Notes under the pieces: model-generated
What the model saw: only the letters and a program-made list of their open reading frames with translations
What the model was told of the DNA's origin: nothing
Databases searched by the model: none
Shown: positions 16,711-24,897 of the stretch, one piece after another
How positions within the stretch are numbered: the first letter of the stretch is position 1
Layout of the letters: each line of letters starts with the position of its first letter
Origin: Sulfidibacterium sp964473395
Lineage (GTDB): Bacteria > Bacteroidota > Bacteroidia > Bacteroidales > F082
NCBI GenBank assembly: GCA_964473395.1
Contig: CAYYOW010000022.1
Coordinates: forward strand, 1-27,464
Direction: 5' to 3'
DNA length: 27,464 nt
Made by a program: the position numbers and the translations under genes

Positions 16711-17745
16711 TTATTTTATTCTGATAGCCGACCCCTTTAATATAAAACTAACCGGCTTAACAGCAGTCTTCTGTTCATCGTCGATGTCCTGAATTTGTCT
16801 AATTAATATCTCGGCCGCTTCATATCCCATTTCATAAGCAGGAAGTCTCAGCAAAGACAAGTTACTGGCCATATTTAAAAAATGATTGGTTCCTATCTCA
16901 ATCAGTATAAAGTCGTCCGGAACTTTCATATCCAGTTTCTCAGCAATTTTTAAAGTTTCCATAACTGCCGGAGCCCCTTTAACCAGAAGAGCCTGCGGTC
17001 TGTCTTTAGCAGTAAGCAGACGCCTGATTTCTCCGGCAAGCGGGTCTCCTCTCCTGCCGGCAGTAAACATAACGGAAGTAGAGATATATTCTTTCATTCC
17101 CAAAGTATCTAATGCAATTTCAAAAGAAGATTCTATTTGAAAATCTTCGGGTCTGTTATTGTCATCCAGTATTAAAGCAACACGGCTTACCTCCAATGTT
17201 CTGAGGTATCTGACAATTTTAGATACGCCTTGAAATATATCAGGCAAAACAGAACTGATTCCCGTCTCGGCATCAGGTTTAAAAACTGTTACCAAAGGCA
17301 TTGCATCATTTTGAATTAACGAATAAAAATCTTCCGGAAGGTTTCGCTCAGAGAGAATATGAATAATCCCGCTAATGCCAAATTTTTTGTAATTGTCAAA
17401 GAATAAATTCACATTATTATCACTTCCCTGAGTATCAACAATAAAAGTATGATACTTCTTTTTATTCATAAGGTTGGTGATGCCCAAAACGGTTTCGATG
17501 TATAGATTATCCTTTAAGGAAGGGACAAAAACAACAACTGCCTCTGCCTTTTCAGGAGACATCAACTCGGGAATACCCGGATGGTATCCCAACCGTGAAG
17601 CCGCAACCTTAACCTTTTCTTTTGTTACATCACTAATATGGGGATTACCGTTTAAAGCTCTGGAAACGGTAGAAGCCGAAATGTTTAAAACATTCGCAAT
17701 ATCCTGAATACCAATTTTCTTTTTTTTCTTTTCTGCTTTCACCAC
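16711..17745 (-). CDS. LacI-family transcriptional regulator
   Basis: DNA-binding regulator of 344 aa. The N-terminal helix-turn-helix is IQDIANVLNISASTVSRAL (about residues 13-31) followed by the hinge-proximal ASRLGYHPG. The rest is a periplasmic-binding-protein-like sensor domain for a sugar or sugar phosphate. There is no ATG: two GTG codons in tandem (17745 and 17742) follow GGAGAG, and the second GTG has the better 6-nt spacing, so the true product may be one residue shorter. The gene lies upstream of, and in the same direction as, the GH2-MFS-ROK-ROK operon, which it probably controls through the palindrome at 16447-16460. The spacer of about 350 bp with its own promoter-like site argues against co-transcription. 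Confidence 0.92.
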   Translation of the reverse strand: MVKAEKKKKKIGIQDIANVLNISASTVSRALNGNPHISDVTKEKVKVAASRLGYHPGIPELMSPEKAEAVVVFVPSLKDNLYIETVLGITNLMNKKKYHTFIVDTQGSDNNVNLFFDNYKKFGISGIIHILSERNLPEDFYSLIQNDAMPLVTVFKPDAETGISSVLPDIFQGVSKIVRYLRTLEVSRVALILDDNNRPEDFQIESSFEIALDTLGMKEYISTSVMFTAGRRGDPLAGEIRRLLTAKDRPQALLVKGAPAVMETLKIAEKLDMKVPDDFILIEIGTNHFLNMASNLSLLRLPAYEMGYEAAEILIRQIQDIDDEQKTAVKPVSFILKGSAIRIK

Positions 17746-17753
17746 CTTCTCTC

Positions 17754-17761
17754 CAAATTTA
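17754..17761 (-). promoter_or_regulatory. Possible -7 element of the LacI-type gene
   Basis: TAAATTTG fits TAnnTTTG exactly but sits only 9-12 bp before the tandem GTG codons and overlaps the GGAGAG ribosome-binding site. If used, the transcript would be nearly leaderless. No -33 element at normal spacing. It may be a chance match. Confidence 0.25.
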
Positions 17762-17997
17762 TTTTTACAAAATTAATCAAAACCTACAATACGAAGTCCC
17801 GGGGGTTCTCCTTCAAAACAGCCTGAAACGACTATTTTGAAATAGAAAATGAGTTGCACACTTCCCTTCTTCTTATTTATCAAAAAAAAACAGCCTAATC
17901 TTATTAAATTTTCATAAAAAACGGTGACTTTAACAAATTTTTTAACAAAGTCTTGCTTTTTTTTTGGCATTACGCTTTTGAATATTGTAATTATTTG

Positions 17998-18005
17998 TAT
18001 TTTTG
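17998..18005 (+). promoter_or_regulatory. -7-like element before the transposase remnant
   Basis: TATTTTTG is an exact TAnnTTTG match, 9 bp before the ATG at 18015. TTTG at 17977-17980 could be a -33 element, but the 17-bp spacing is short. The spacer from 17746 to here is AT-rich with no supportable gene. Confidence 0.35.
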
Positions 18006-18014
18006 GCGAAAAAA

Positions 18015-18471
18015 ATGACAAGGATAAAACTATCAGATGAACAGTTGTCAGAACTTGACAATACTGAAAAACGGTTAAAGCAGCCTCAACTGGTTAAGCG
18101 GGTGCAAAGTATTAAACTCCGGAACAAAGGAATGACTAATATCGAGATAGGTAAATTTCTGTTGTTCTCTGATCAGACAGTGAGTAATTGGGCTCGTATT
18201 TATAAGACCAAAGGCTTACAGGCTCTGCTTCAATGGAACTACAAAGGCAAGGCATCTGTACTAACAGTAAGGCAGCAGGAAGAGCTGAGAAAGAGAAATT
18301 CAGAGAAGCCTTTTGTAAGAGCAGCTGAGGCTCAGGATTATATAAAACAGCACTTTGGAATTGAATTTCACTTGCACTGGGTTCAAAAACTCATGAAAAA
18401 GAACTTCACCTTACATACAGGAAAAACTCATTGACCGGTATAAAAAAGAAGGACTACTAAATGAAGTCTAA
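18015..18471 (+). pseudogene. IS630-like transposase remnant (N-terminal helix-turn-helix part, frameshifted)
   Basis: From ATG 18015 the frame encodes a helix-turn-helix domain like that of IS630-family transposases: NKGMTNIEIGKFLLFSDQTV then NWARIYKTKGLQALLQW, and a second helical part ending FGIEFHLHWVQKLMKK. The frame stops at 18434. Near 18395-18412 the reading continues sensibly in the +1 frame as YIQEKLIDRYKKEGLLNEV, ending with TAA at 18471, so a frameshift is likely. The catalytic DDE domain (about 170 residues) is absent. It is probably a dead insertion-sequence fragment rather than a solo regulator. I did not find convincing terminal inverted repeats. It separates the LacI-controlled block from the NagC-like block. 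Confidence 0.6.
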
Positions 18472-18719
18472 AAAGATGATAATCCCCTCTTATTTTACAC
18501 CCCTGTTAACCATAACGTGCTTACCTCCATATTCCAAAAGCCTGAATTTGATTGAAAGACCGTAAAGATTCTACAAAAATACCGAAAAACAGGTGCTTAT
18601 TAAAGCCGTTGATTTCAGGTTTTGAATTAACCAGGTCTGTAATATCCATAATAATAAAAACAGGATACTTAAAACTAAATACAAATTTTAAAAGAGGCAT
18701 AGTATAATAAAAATTTATA
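18472..18719. other. Spacer after the transposase remnant
   Basis: 248 bp of AT-rich sequence. Short open frames exist on both strands (for example 18521-18730 minus), but I recognise no domain, and the minus frame spans the promoter of the ROK regulator. It may contain decayed insertion-sequence material. Confidence 0.3.
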
Positions 18720-18727
18720 TATATTTG
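18720..18727 (+). promoter_or_regulatory. -7 element of the ROK regulator gene
   Basis: TATATTTG matches TAnnTTTG exactly and lies 18 bp before the ATG at 18746, giving a leader of roughly 12 nt. No TTG is seen at the -33 position. Confidence 0.5.
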
Positions 18728-18745
18728 CATTCACAAACTAAAAAA

Positions 18746-19969
18746 ATGTCATTATTCCAAGCAGACGGATTTATTGAGAAGCTCACAAGGGTTGAGCTAA
18801 AAAAACACTTCCAAAAGAAGAAAATCGTAAAGACTTTATATTTACACGGGCCACTTACCATGGCAGAAATAATGAAAGGTCTCGATATAAGCACCCCCAC
18901 CCTGCAAAACCTGATTGATGAATTACGTAAAGAGGAAATTATCCAAATATTGGGTTCCGGTTCTTCCAAAGGCGGACGCCGCCCTAATCTATACGGACTT
19001 CGGAAAGATGCGCTTTATGTACTATCCATTAACATAGGTAATTACGTAACGCGTATGGCGCTATTCGACAGCAACAACAAAAAGGTTACGAACATCGGAG
19101 AGCTTCCTTTGGAGCTAAAAAATGATATCTCTATCATAAACCGGATTTATGAATTTGCCCTTGATATGATAAAGGAATCAGGGGTAGAAGAAAGCCGGAT
19201 TCTCGGTGTGGGAATCGACATGCCGGGACTGGTTGATTCGGAAAAAGGAATTAACCATACTATTCTAAATTTTGACAGGCCTTTACGCGAACTTTTTGCA
19301 GAAAAGTTTAACAAGCCCATTGTTATTGAAAACGACACGCAGTCCAAAGCACAGGCAGAGTTTCGTTTTGGCAAAGCCATTGGTCAACAAAATGTTTTGG
19401 TTCTTCATATTGGTTGGGGAATTGGTTTAGGAATGATTTTAAACGGAAAACCATATAAAGGAGCCAGTGGTTTTTCCGGTGAATTTGCACACATCCCCAT
19501 GACCGATGAAAGAGGCTATTTGTGCAATTGCGGAAAACGCGGTTGTCTGGAAACGGTAACTTCGGGAGCAGCCCTGACACGAATAGCTACGGAAGCCATT
19601 GAAAAAGGAGAGATGACTCTTATCAAAGAGATGGCACACAACAAAATTGAAAATATCACTCCTGATCTGATTCTGAAAGCAGCCCATAAAGACGATCAGT
19701 TTGCTATAAGCATTATTTCAAAAATAGGATTCGATTTGGGAAAAGGAATTGCTTCTCTGGTTCAAATTCTAAATCCTGAAATGATTATCCTTGGCGGACC
19801 TCTGGCCAAAGCAGGTTCTTATCTTACCACCTCCATTGAACAGGCATTACAGCAATACACTTTTGCTATTATTAGAGAGGGAATGACACTTGTTACCAGT
19901 GAGTTGGGAAATAATGCCGATCTGCTGGGTAATGTTATAAATGTAATGGAGAATTTGTTTGAAAATTAA
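18746..19969 (+). CDS. NagC/Mlc-like ROK-family transcriptional repressor
   Basis: Regulator of 407 aa. Residues about 20-85 are a winged helix-turn-helix (GPLTMAEIMKGLDISTPTLQ, wing with GGRRP). The rest is a ROK sugar-sensing domain with IENDTQSKA (Asp197), His249 in GEFAHIP and the zinc motif CNCGKRGC (260-267). The kinase phosphate loop is changed to INIGNYV, as expected for a sensor rather than an enzyme. The ATG at 18746 is preferred over the in-frame TTG at 18725, because that TTG lies inside the -7 element TATATTTG. It stands upstream of the NagB/PIG-L, ROK kinase and MFS genes, which it likely represses until an amino sugar or its phosphate accumulates. Confidence 0.92.
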   Translation: MSLFQADGFIEKLTRVELKKHFQKKKIVKTLYLHGPLTMAEIMKGLDISTPTLQNLIDELRKEEIIQILGSGSSKGGRRPNLYGLRKDALYVLSINIGNYVTRMALFDSNNKKVTNIGELPLELKNDISIINRIYEFALDMIKESGVEESRILGVGIDMPGLVDSEKGINHTILNFDRPLRELFAEKFNKPIVIENDTQSKAQAEFRFGKAIGQQNVLVLHIGWGIGLGMILNGKPYKGASGFSGEFAHIPMTDERGYLCNCGKRGCLETVTSGAALTRIATEAIEKGEMTLIKEMAHNKIENITPDLILKAAHKDDQFAISIISKIGFDLGKGIASLVQILNPEMIILGGPLAKAGSYLTTSIEQALQQYTFAIIREGMTLVTSELGNNADLLGNVINVMENLFEN

Positions 19970-20144
19970 TGTCTGCTTAAATAATTTTATGTTTAACCTA
20001 AGGTGCTCATTGTATGAGATTACACTACTGTTACTCTTTTTTTGAGGAATGGGACAGCTCATTGCTCAGCGAATGATTACATCGGTTTGACTTTAGAAAA
20101 GAAAGTAATTAACACAACAGTAAAAAAACAGGAACCTTAAAATT

Positions 20145-22463
20145 ATGAATACAGATATCTTTTCACGAGTTGAAGCACAATTTTTATCAAAACAGGATAT
20201 CACTCCTGAGAATTCAAAAATCCCTTATCTGTTGGTGGACAACTTCCCCCATCTCGGAATGATTACAGCCTTGCGGTTTTTGGAATGGGTACAAGAAAAT
20301 CCCAAAGGAGTTATTAGTTTGCCTACCGGTAAGACACCTGAATATTTTATCAAATGGACTGATTTTTTGCTCCAAAACTGGGACAATGAAAAAGGCAGGA
20401 AAATTTTGGATGAATATGGCTTACAACATAACCATAAACCTGATTTGAAAAATCTTCACTTTGTCCAGATTGATGAGTTTTTCCCCATAAATCCCTTACA
20501 GAAAAACAGTTTCTACAATTATGTAAATAAATTCTATATCAAAGGTTTCGGATTAAATCCGAAAAACGCACTTCTTATCAATGCCAATGAAATTAAGTTA
20601 CACAACAACAGAACTTACAGGGAAATATTTCCTGATCTGAAAGTGGATCTCAGCCTCCGTTACCGCGAAGCCAAAACCAACCAGGAACGCTGCCAGAAAG
20701 AATCTATTTTTATGATTGATGACTGGTGTGCAGAATATGAACAGAAAATTCGCGAGAAAGGCGGGATAGGCTTTTTCCTTGGCGGGATAGGCCCCGATGG
20801 CCACATTGCATTTAACATCAAAGGCTCCGACCATTTCTCCACCACGCGGTTAATGGAAACAAACTTTGAAACCCAAGCCGTTGCAGCCGGAGATTTGGGT
20901 GGTATTGAAATTTCCAGAAACCGGCTGGTTATAACCATTGGCTTGAAGACGATTACTTATAACCCTGATGGGGTAGTTATTATATTTGCTGCCGGTGAAG
21001 CAAAAGCCGAGGTGGTTAAAAATGCATTGGAAAAAGAACCTTCGAACCAATATCCGGCCACAGCACTTCAAAAAATGAAAAACAGCCGGTTTTATCTTAC
21101 CCGTGGAGCGGCGGTTAAACTTAAAGATAATATTGAAAATTATTATTCAGGGGAATGGAATAAAGAAAAGACGCAAAGAGCCGTTCTTGATTTGGTAAAA
21201 AAACTGGATAAATATGGGCATCACCTTACGCCGAACGATTTAAAAAACGACCCTTATTGCAGCAGAATTCCTAATGAAGGTAAAGATATTGTTCAGGAAG
21301 TGATAACGGATATCAAAAACAAAATTAATCTGGGGATGCAAAAAGAGCATAACCAACGGTTTTATCACACAGGTCCGCACCACGATGATATCATTCTGGG
21401 ATTGTTACCTCATGTTTCACACCAACTGCGTGAAGCTTCCAATACTTTTGATTTTACTATCCTTACCTCCGGTTTTACAGCAGTAACTAATCTCTTTATT
21501 TTAAATACACTTAAAGATATTCTTCATTTTCTGGATAAAGATGAAATCCAGATGATTCACTACCCCGATTTTTATAAGACAGGGTACAAATACAAGTGGG
21601 ACAAAGATGTAAATCATTACCTCGGCAAAGTAGCATCAGGAGAACCCATCGAGCGCCGCCGTGGATTGAGCCACCGGCTGGTACGCGCATTGGTAGAAAT
21701 TTATCAGCTGAAGAATACAAAGCAACTCGAAAAACAAATTGAAAAAAATATAGAGGTTCTTGAAAATTCGTACGATGGAGAAAAAAACACGCCTGATATT
21801 CAGAAACTGAAGGGGATGCTGCGTGAATTTGAAGAGGAACTTGTATGGGCACACTTTGGGGTACGCGTAAAAAATGTGCATCACCTCCGTTTGGGTTTTT
21901 ACACAGGCGATATTTTTACCGAACAGCCCGAACATTCGCGTGACGTAATCCCCATTTTGGAACAACTGAAAGAGATTAAACCTACGGTAATCAGCCTGGC
22001 TTTCGATCCGGAAGGCAGTGGTCCCGATACGCATTACAAAGTGTTACAAGCCATTGCCGAGGCGGTCAGGCTTTGGCAAAAGGAGGAAGACCTGAGCCAT
22101 CTGCGCATAATTGGCTACCGTAATGTCTGGTATCGCTTCCACGCTGCCGAAGCCGATGTAATCGTTCCGGTATCGTTGAATTCGCTGGCTATTCTGGATG
22201 AGGCTTTCACCGATTGCTACCTGAGCCAGGTAAATGCCTCATTCCCAAGTTATATGTATGATGGGAAATTTAGCACACTGTCACAACAAATATGGATTGA
22301 GCAAAAAAAACATATCGAGCTGCTACTTGGAAAGAATTTCTTTTACGAAAATCTTTCGCCACAACTTCGGGCGGCCCACGGACTGTTGTTTTACAAAAGT
22401 ATGGATGTGGACACCTTCCTGAAACAAGCCAGAGAGCTGGAGAAATCGATGGAAGGGATTTAA
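20145..22463 (+). CDS. NagB-like glucosamine-6-phosphate deaminase/isomerase domain fused to a PIG-L-like deacetylase domain
   Basis: Cytoplasmic fusion of 772 aa. Residues about 25-335 are a NagB/6-phosphogluconolactonase-type domain: phosphate loop SLPTGKTPEYF (59-69), VQIDEFF with Asp110 (E. coli NagB Asp72), and GGIGPDGHIAFNIKGS (213-228) with Asp218 and His220 (E. coli Asp141 and His143). The position of E. coli catalytic Glu148 is Ile225. Residues about 405-760 resemble a PIG-L/LmbE metal-dependent deacetylase, with the metal motif written PHHDD (411-415) instead of HPDD. The likely role is converting GlcNAc-6-P or GlcN-6-P to Fru-6-P. The C-terminal half could supply the deacetylation step, since no nagA is present in this window. 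A non-NagB sugar-phosphate reaction is possible given the Ile. The ROK kinase gene follows after 22 bp. Confidence 0.82.
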   Translation: MNTDIFSRVEAQFLSKQDITPENSKIPYLLVDNFPHLGMITALRFLEWVQENPKGVISLPTGKTPEYFIKWTDFLLQNWDNEKGRKILDEYGLQHNHKPDLKNLHFVQIDEFFPINPLQKNSFYNYVNKFYIKGFGLNPKNALLINANEIKLHNNRTYREIFPDLKVDLSLRYREAKTNQERCQKESIFMIDDWCAEYEQKIREKGGIGFFLGGIGPDGHIAFNIKGSDHFSTTRLMETNFETQAVAAGDLGGIEISRNRLVITIGLKTITYNPDGVVIIFAAGEAKAEVVKNALEKEPSNQYPATALQKMKNSRFYLTRGAAVKLKDNIENYYSGEWNKEKTQRAVLDLVKKLDKYGHHLTPNDLKNDPYCSRIPNEGKDIVQEVITDIKNKINLGMQKEHNQRFYHTGPHHDDIILGLLPHVSHQLREASNTFDFTILTSGFTAVTNLFILNTLKDILHFLDKDEIQMIHYPDFYKTGYKYKWDKDVNHYLGKVASGEPIERRRGLSHRLVRALVEIYQLKNTKQLEKQIEKNIEVLENSYDGEKNTPDIQKLKGMLREFEEELVWAHFGVRVKNVHHLRLGFYTGDIFTEQPEHSRDVIPILEQLKEIKPTVISLAFDPEGSGPDTHYKVLQAIAEAVRLWQKEEDLSHLRIIGYRNVWYRFHAAEADVIVPVSLNSLAILDEAFTDCYLSQVNASFPSYMYDGKFSTLSQQIWIEQKKHIELLLGKNFFYENLSPQLRAAHGLLFYKSMDVDTFLKQARELEKSMEGI

Positions 22464-22485
22464 AAAAAGCGGCAAAATTTAAAAC

Positions 22486-23349
22486 ATGAAGAAAAAGAGC
22501 GAGCAGGGTTACCCCAGAATGGTAGTAGGTGTTGATATTGGTGGTACAAAAATATCTGCGGGATTAGTGGAAAATGAAGAAGTACTTATTCGGGAAACAA
22601 TTCTAACGCCAAATACTGACAATCAGAAAGACGTAATTGAAGCTGTTTTTTCAGTCATAAAAAAAGTTACCAATAAAGGGGTCTCCGGTATTGGTATCGG
22701 GGTTCCCGGACTTGTTGATACAAAAGCAGGTATTGCTTACGATATTCAAAATATTCCGGCATTAACCGGCGCTTCGCTGAAAAACACATTGGGAAACTAT
22801 TGGGGAACACCTGTTTCAGTAAATAACGATGCCAATTGTTTTGCCCTTGGAACCAAAAATTATGGAGAGGGTAAAAATTTTCAGAACCTTGTTGGCCTGA
22901 GTCTTGGAACGGGACTTGGCGGAGGCGTTGTGATAAACGGACATTTGTATGAGGGTGCAGGTTGTGGTGCAGGTGAATTTGGATTTCTGCCTTACGGCGA
23001 AGGAATTATGGAACAGTATTGCAGTGGAAAATTTTTTCTTCGCCAATACAACATCACCGGGAAAAAGGCCGCATCGCTTGCATTGCAAGGCGACAAAGAT
23101 GCATTGCAAATGTTTAATCGCTTTGGCTATCACTTAGGCAAGGCCATAAAAATTATTGCTCATGTTTTTGCTCCCGAGGCAGTTATGCTGGGTGGCTCTA
23201 TCAGCAAAAGCTTTCAGCTTTTTGAGCAAAGTATGTGGTCTGAAATCCGAAATTTTCCTTACAGCCACGTAATTGACAAACTGGAAGTGTTACCCGTTAC
23301 CAACCCCGACATTGCCATTGTAGGCGCAGCATCCCTCATTGAAAATTAA
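22486..23349 (+). CDS. ROK-family sugar kinase, third copy
   Basis: Kinase of 287 aa closely related to the two minus-strand ROK proteins. It has a complete first phosphate loop VDIGGTK (16-22, Asp17), catalytic NNDANCFALG (Asp115) and second phosphate loop GTGLGGG. Like its relatives it lacks the CxCGxxGC zinc motif and has CGAGEFGFLPY and QYCSGKFF instead. It lies between the NagB/PIG-L fusion (22 bp upstream) and an MFS permease (96 bp downstream), so it probably makes the sugar 6-phosphate used by the fusion enzyme. GlcNAc, GlcN or MurNAc are all plausible substrates. MurNAc is of interest because murQ needs MurNAc-6-P and no MurK or PTS MurP is encoded here. Confidence 0.9.
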   Translation: MKKKSEQGYPRMVVGVDIGGTKISAGLVENEEVLIRETILTPNTDNQKDVIEAVFSVIKKVTNKGVSGIGIGVPGLVDTKAGIAYDIQNIPALTGASLKNTLGNYWGTPVSVNNDANCFALGTKNYGEGKNFQNLVGLSLGTGLGGGVVINGHLYEGAGCGAGEFGFLPYGEGIMEQYCSGKFFLRQYNITGKKAASLALQGDKDALQMFNRFGYHLGKAIKIIAHVFAPEAVMLGGSISKSFQLFEQSMWSEIRNFPYSHVIDKLEVLPVTNPDIAIVGAASLIEN

Positions 23350-23382
23350 ATTTGTAACAGACAACACAAATAGTAATTAAAT

Positions 23383-23396
23383 CAATAAATTTATTG
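23383..23396. promoter_or_regulatory. Perfect 14-bp palindrome before the second MFS gene, possible operator
   Basis: CAATAAATTTATTG lies 50 bp before the MFS start in the 96-bp gap after the ROK kinase. It resembles the inverted repeat in the GH2 leader (16384-16398). Symmetry and placement suit a regulator site; the regulator is unknown. Confidence 0.35.
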
Positions 23397-23445
23397 CATA
23401 GAAATCTGGAAAACACTTCATTCATTTAGATAAAAACGTAAGCCG

Positions 23446-24720
23446 ATGACAAGAACAACAGTAAACAGTAAGCAAAATAAGTTGGGTCCGATAATGATTA
23501 TTGGATTGTTATTTTTTATTTTTGGCTTTGTTACCTGGCTCAATGCTACACTGATACCTTACCTAAAAACAGCCTGCGAGCTGACCTCTTTTGAATCGTA
23601 TCTCGTTACGTTTGCCTTTTATATTTCTTACTTTGTCATGGCCCTGCCCTCCTCGAGAGTATTGGAAAAAATAGGATTTAAGAACGGTATGTCACTGGGA
23701 TTACTCGTTATGGCGTTGGGAGCACTTATTTTTATTCCGGCAGCGTACACGCGTACTTATGTTTGGTTTTTAACCGGTCTGTTTGTGCAGGGTACAGGTC
23801 TGGCACTTCTACAAACAGCTGCCAATCCGTATGTTACCATTCTTGGTCCCATCGAGAGTGCAGCTAAACGTATCAGTATCATGGGTGTCGCCAATAAATT
23901 TGCCGGCATCTTAAGCCCGATTATTCTCGGAGCAGTTATTTTGAACGGTATTGGAAAACTCAACAAAGATTTGACCGGCATGAGTGGTGTCGACAAGGCA
24001 GCAGCATTGGATACGCTGGCTCTAAAAGTTATTTTACCGTATGTGGTTATTGCTGTTGCGCTGGTGATTATGGCTGTACTCATTTGGGTTTCAAGCCTGC
24101 CGGAGGTTGAAGCCGGAGAAGAGGAGGTTTCTGACAACGAAGTGAAACGAACCAGTCTTTTCGGGTTCCCCTACTTCTGGCTCGGCGTGGTAGCTTTGTT
24201 CTTTTACGTAGGCGCCGAAGTAGTGGCTGTAGATACACTGATTAACTATGGCCTTTCGCTCGGCTTCGGGATCAAGGTGGCCAAATTTTTCTCATCCTTC
24301 ACACTAATAGCCATGATTGTAGGTTATCTTGTGGGGATTATTACCATCCCCAGATTTATCTCACAGCAAAAAGCACTACGCTACTTCTCAGTGCTGGGGA
24401 TTTTGTTTACACTAATTGCCGTTTTTACACATGGTTACATCTCGGTACTGTTTGTTGCTGCCCTCGGTTTTGCCAACTCCATTATGTGGCCGGCAATCTG
24501 GCCGCTGGCTATTGACGGATTAGGGAAATTTACCAAACGGGCTTCAGCTATCATGGTCATGGCTATTGCCGGAGGAGCCACCATTCCTTTGATATACGGT
24601 TATCTTTCCGGAATCCCGTCTGTAGGAAGTACACACGCCTATTCCATTTTGATAATTTGTTATGCTATTATTTTCTGTTTTGCCACATGGGGTTATAAAA
24701 TTGGTAAACATAATGTGTAA
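23446..24720 (+). CDS. MFS sugar permease of the FucP/NagP type
   Basis: Inner-membrane permease of 424 aa with about 12 hydrophobic segments. Characteristic FucP-group blocks are FGFVTWLNATLIPYLKTACE in the first segment, YFVMALPSSRVLEKIGFKNG, and GTGLALLQTAANPYVTILGP. Family members include L-fucose, glucose/galactose and N-acetylglucosamine (NagP) permeases. It is in one run with the NagB/PIG-L fusion, ROK kinase and, further on, anmK, which favours GlcNAc or a MurNAc-type sugar. It is distinct from the minus-strand MFS protein. Confidence 0.9.
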   Translation: MTRTTVNSKQNKLGPIMIIGLLFFIFGFVTWLNATLIPYLKTACELTSFESYLVTFAFYISYFVMALPSSRVLEKIGFKNGMSLGLLVMALGALIFIPAAYTRTYVWFLTGLFVQGTGLALLQTAANPYVTILGPIESAAKRISIMGVANKFAGILSPIILGAVILNGIGKLNKDLTGMSGVDKAAALDTLALKVILPYVVIAVALVIMAVLIWVSSLPEVEAGEEEVSDNEVKRTSLFGFPYFWLGVVALFFYVGAEVVAVDTLINYGLSLGFGIKVAKFFSSFTLIAMIVGYLVGIITIPRFISQQKALRYFSVLGILFTLIAVFTHGYISVLFVAALGFANSIMWPAIWPLAIDGLGKFTKRASAIMVMAIAGGATIPLIYGYLSGIPSVGSTHAYSILIICYAIIFCFATWGYKIGKHNV

Positions 24721-24897
24721 ATATTTAAACAACAGCTCCCGGGAGAAGTTAGCACTCTTTTTTTGATCGCTTTTTCGCCTTCAGGGAAGATGTCCTTGTC
24801 GAAGCATGGTTTTGTTCACGGTAAATTATTGAAAAACGAAGATAGTCCGGAAAGGTTAGTTCCTCCCTAATTTAATATAAAAGAAGAAAGGCTTGAA

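Noticed and set aside
17773..18021. 82-codon minus-strand frame in the spacer before the LacI-type gene
   Set aside because: No family resemblance, crosses the -7 element of the transposase remnant, and its hydrophobic/Lys-rich content reflects AT-rich DNA.
18521..18730. 69-codon minus-strand frame
   Set aside because: Looks somewhat protein-like but no family recognised, and it overlaps the promoter of the ROK regulator; not strong enough to call.
24736..24745. Palindrome CTCCCGGGAG after the second MFS gene as a terminator
   Set aside because: The perfect palindrome leaves no loop and the T-run starts 7 bp later; not a convincing intrinsic terminator.
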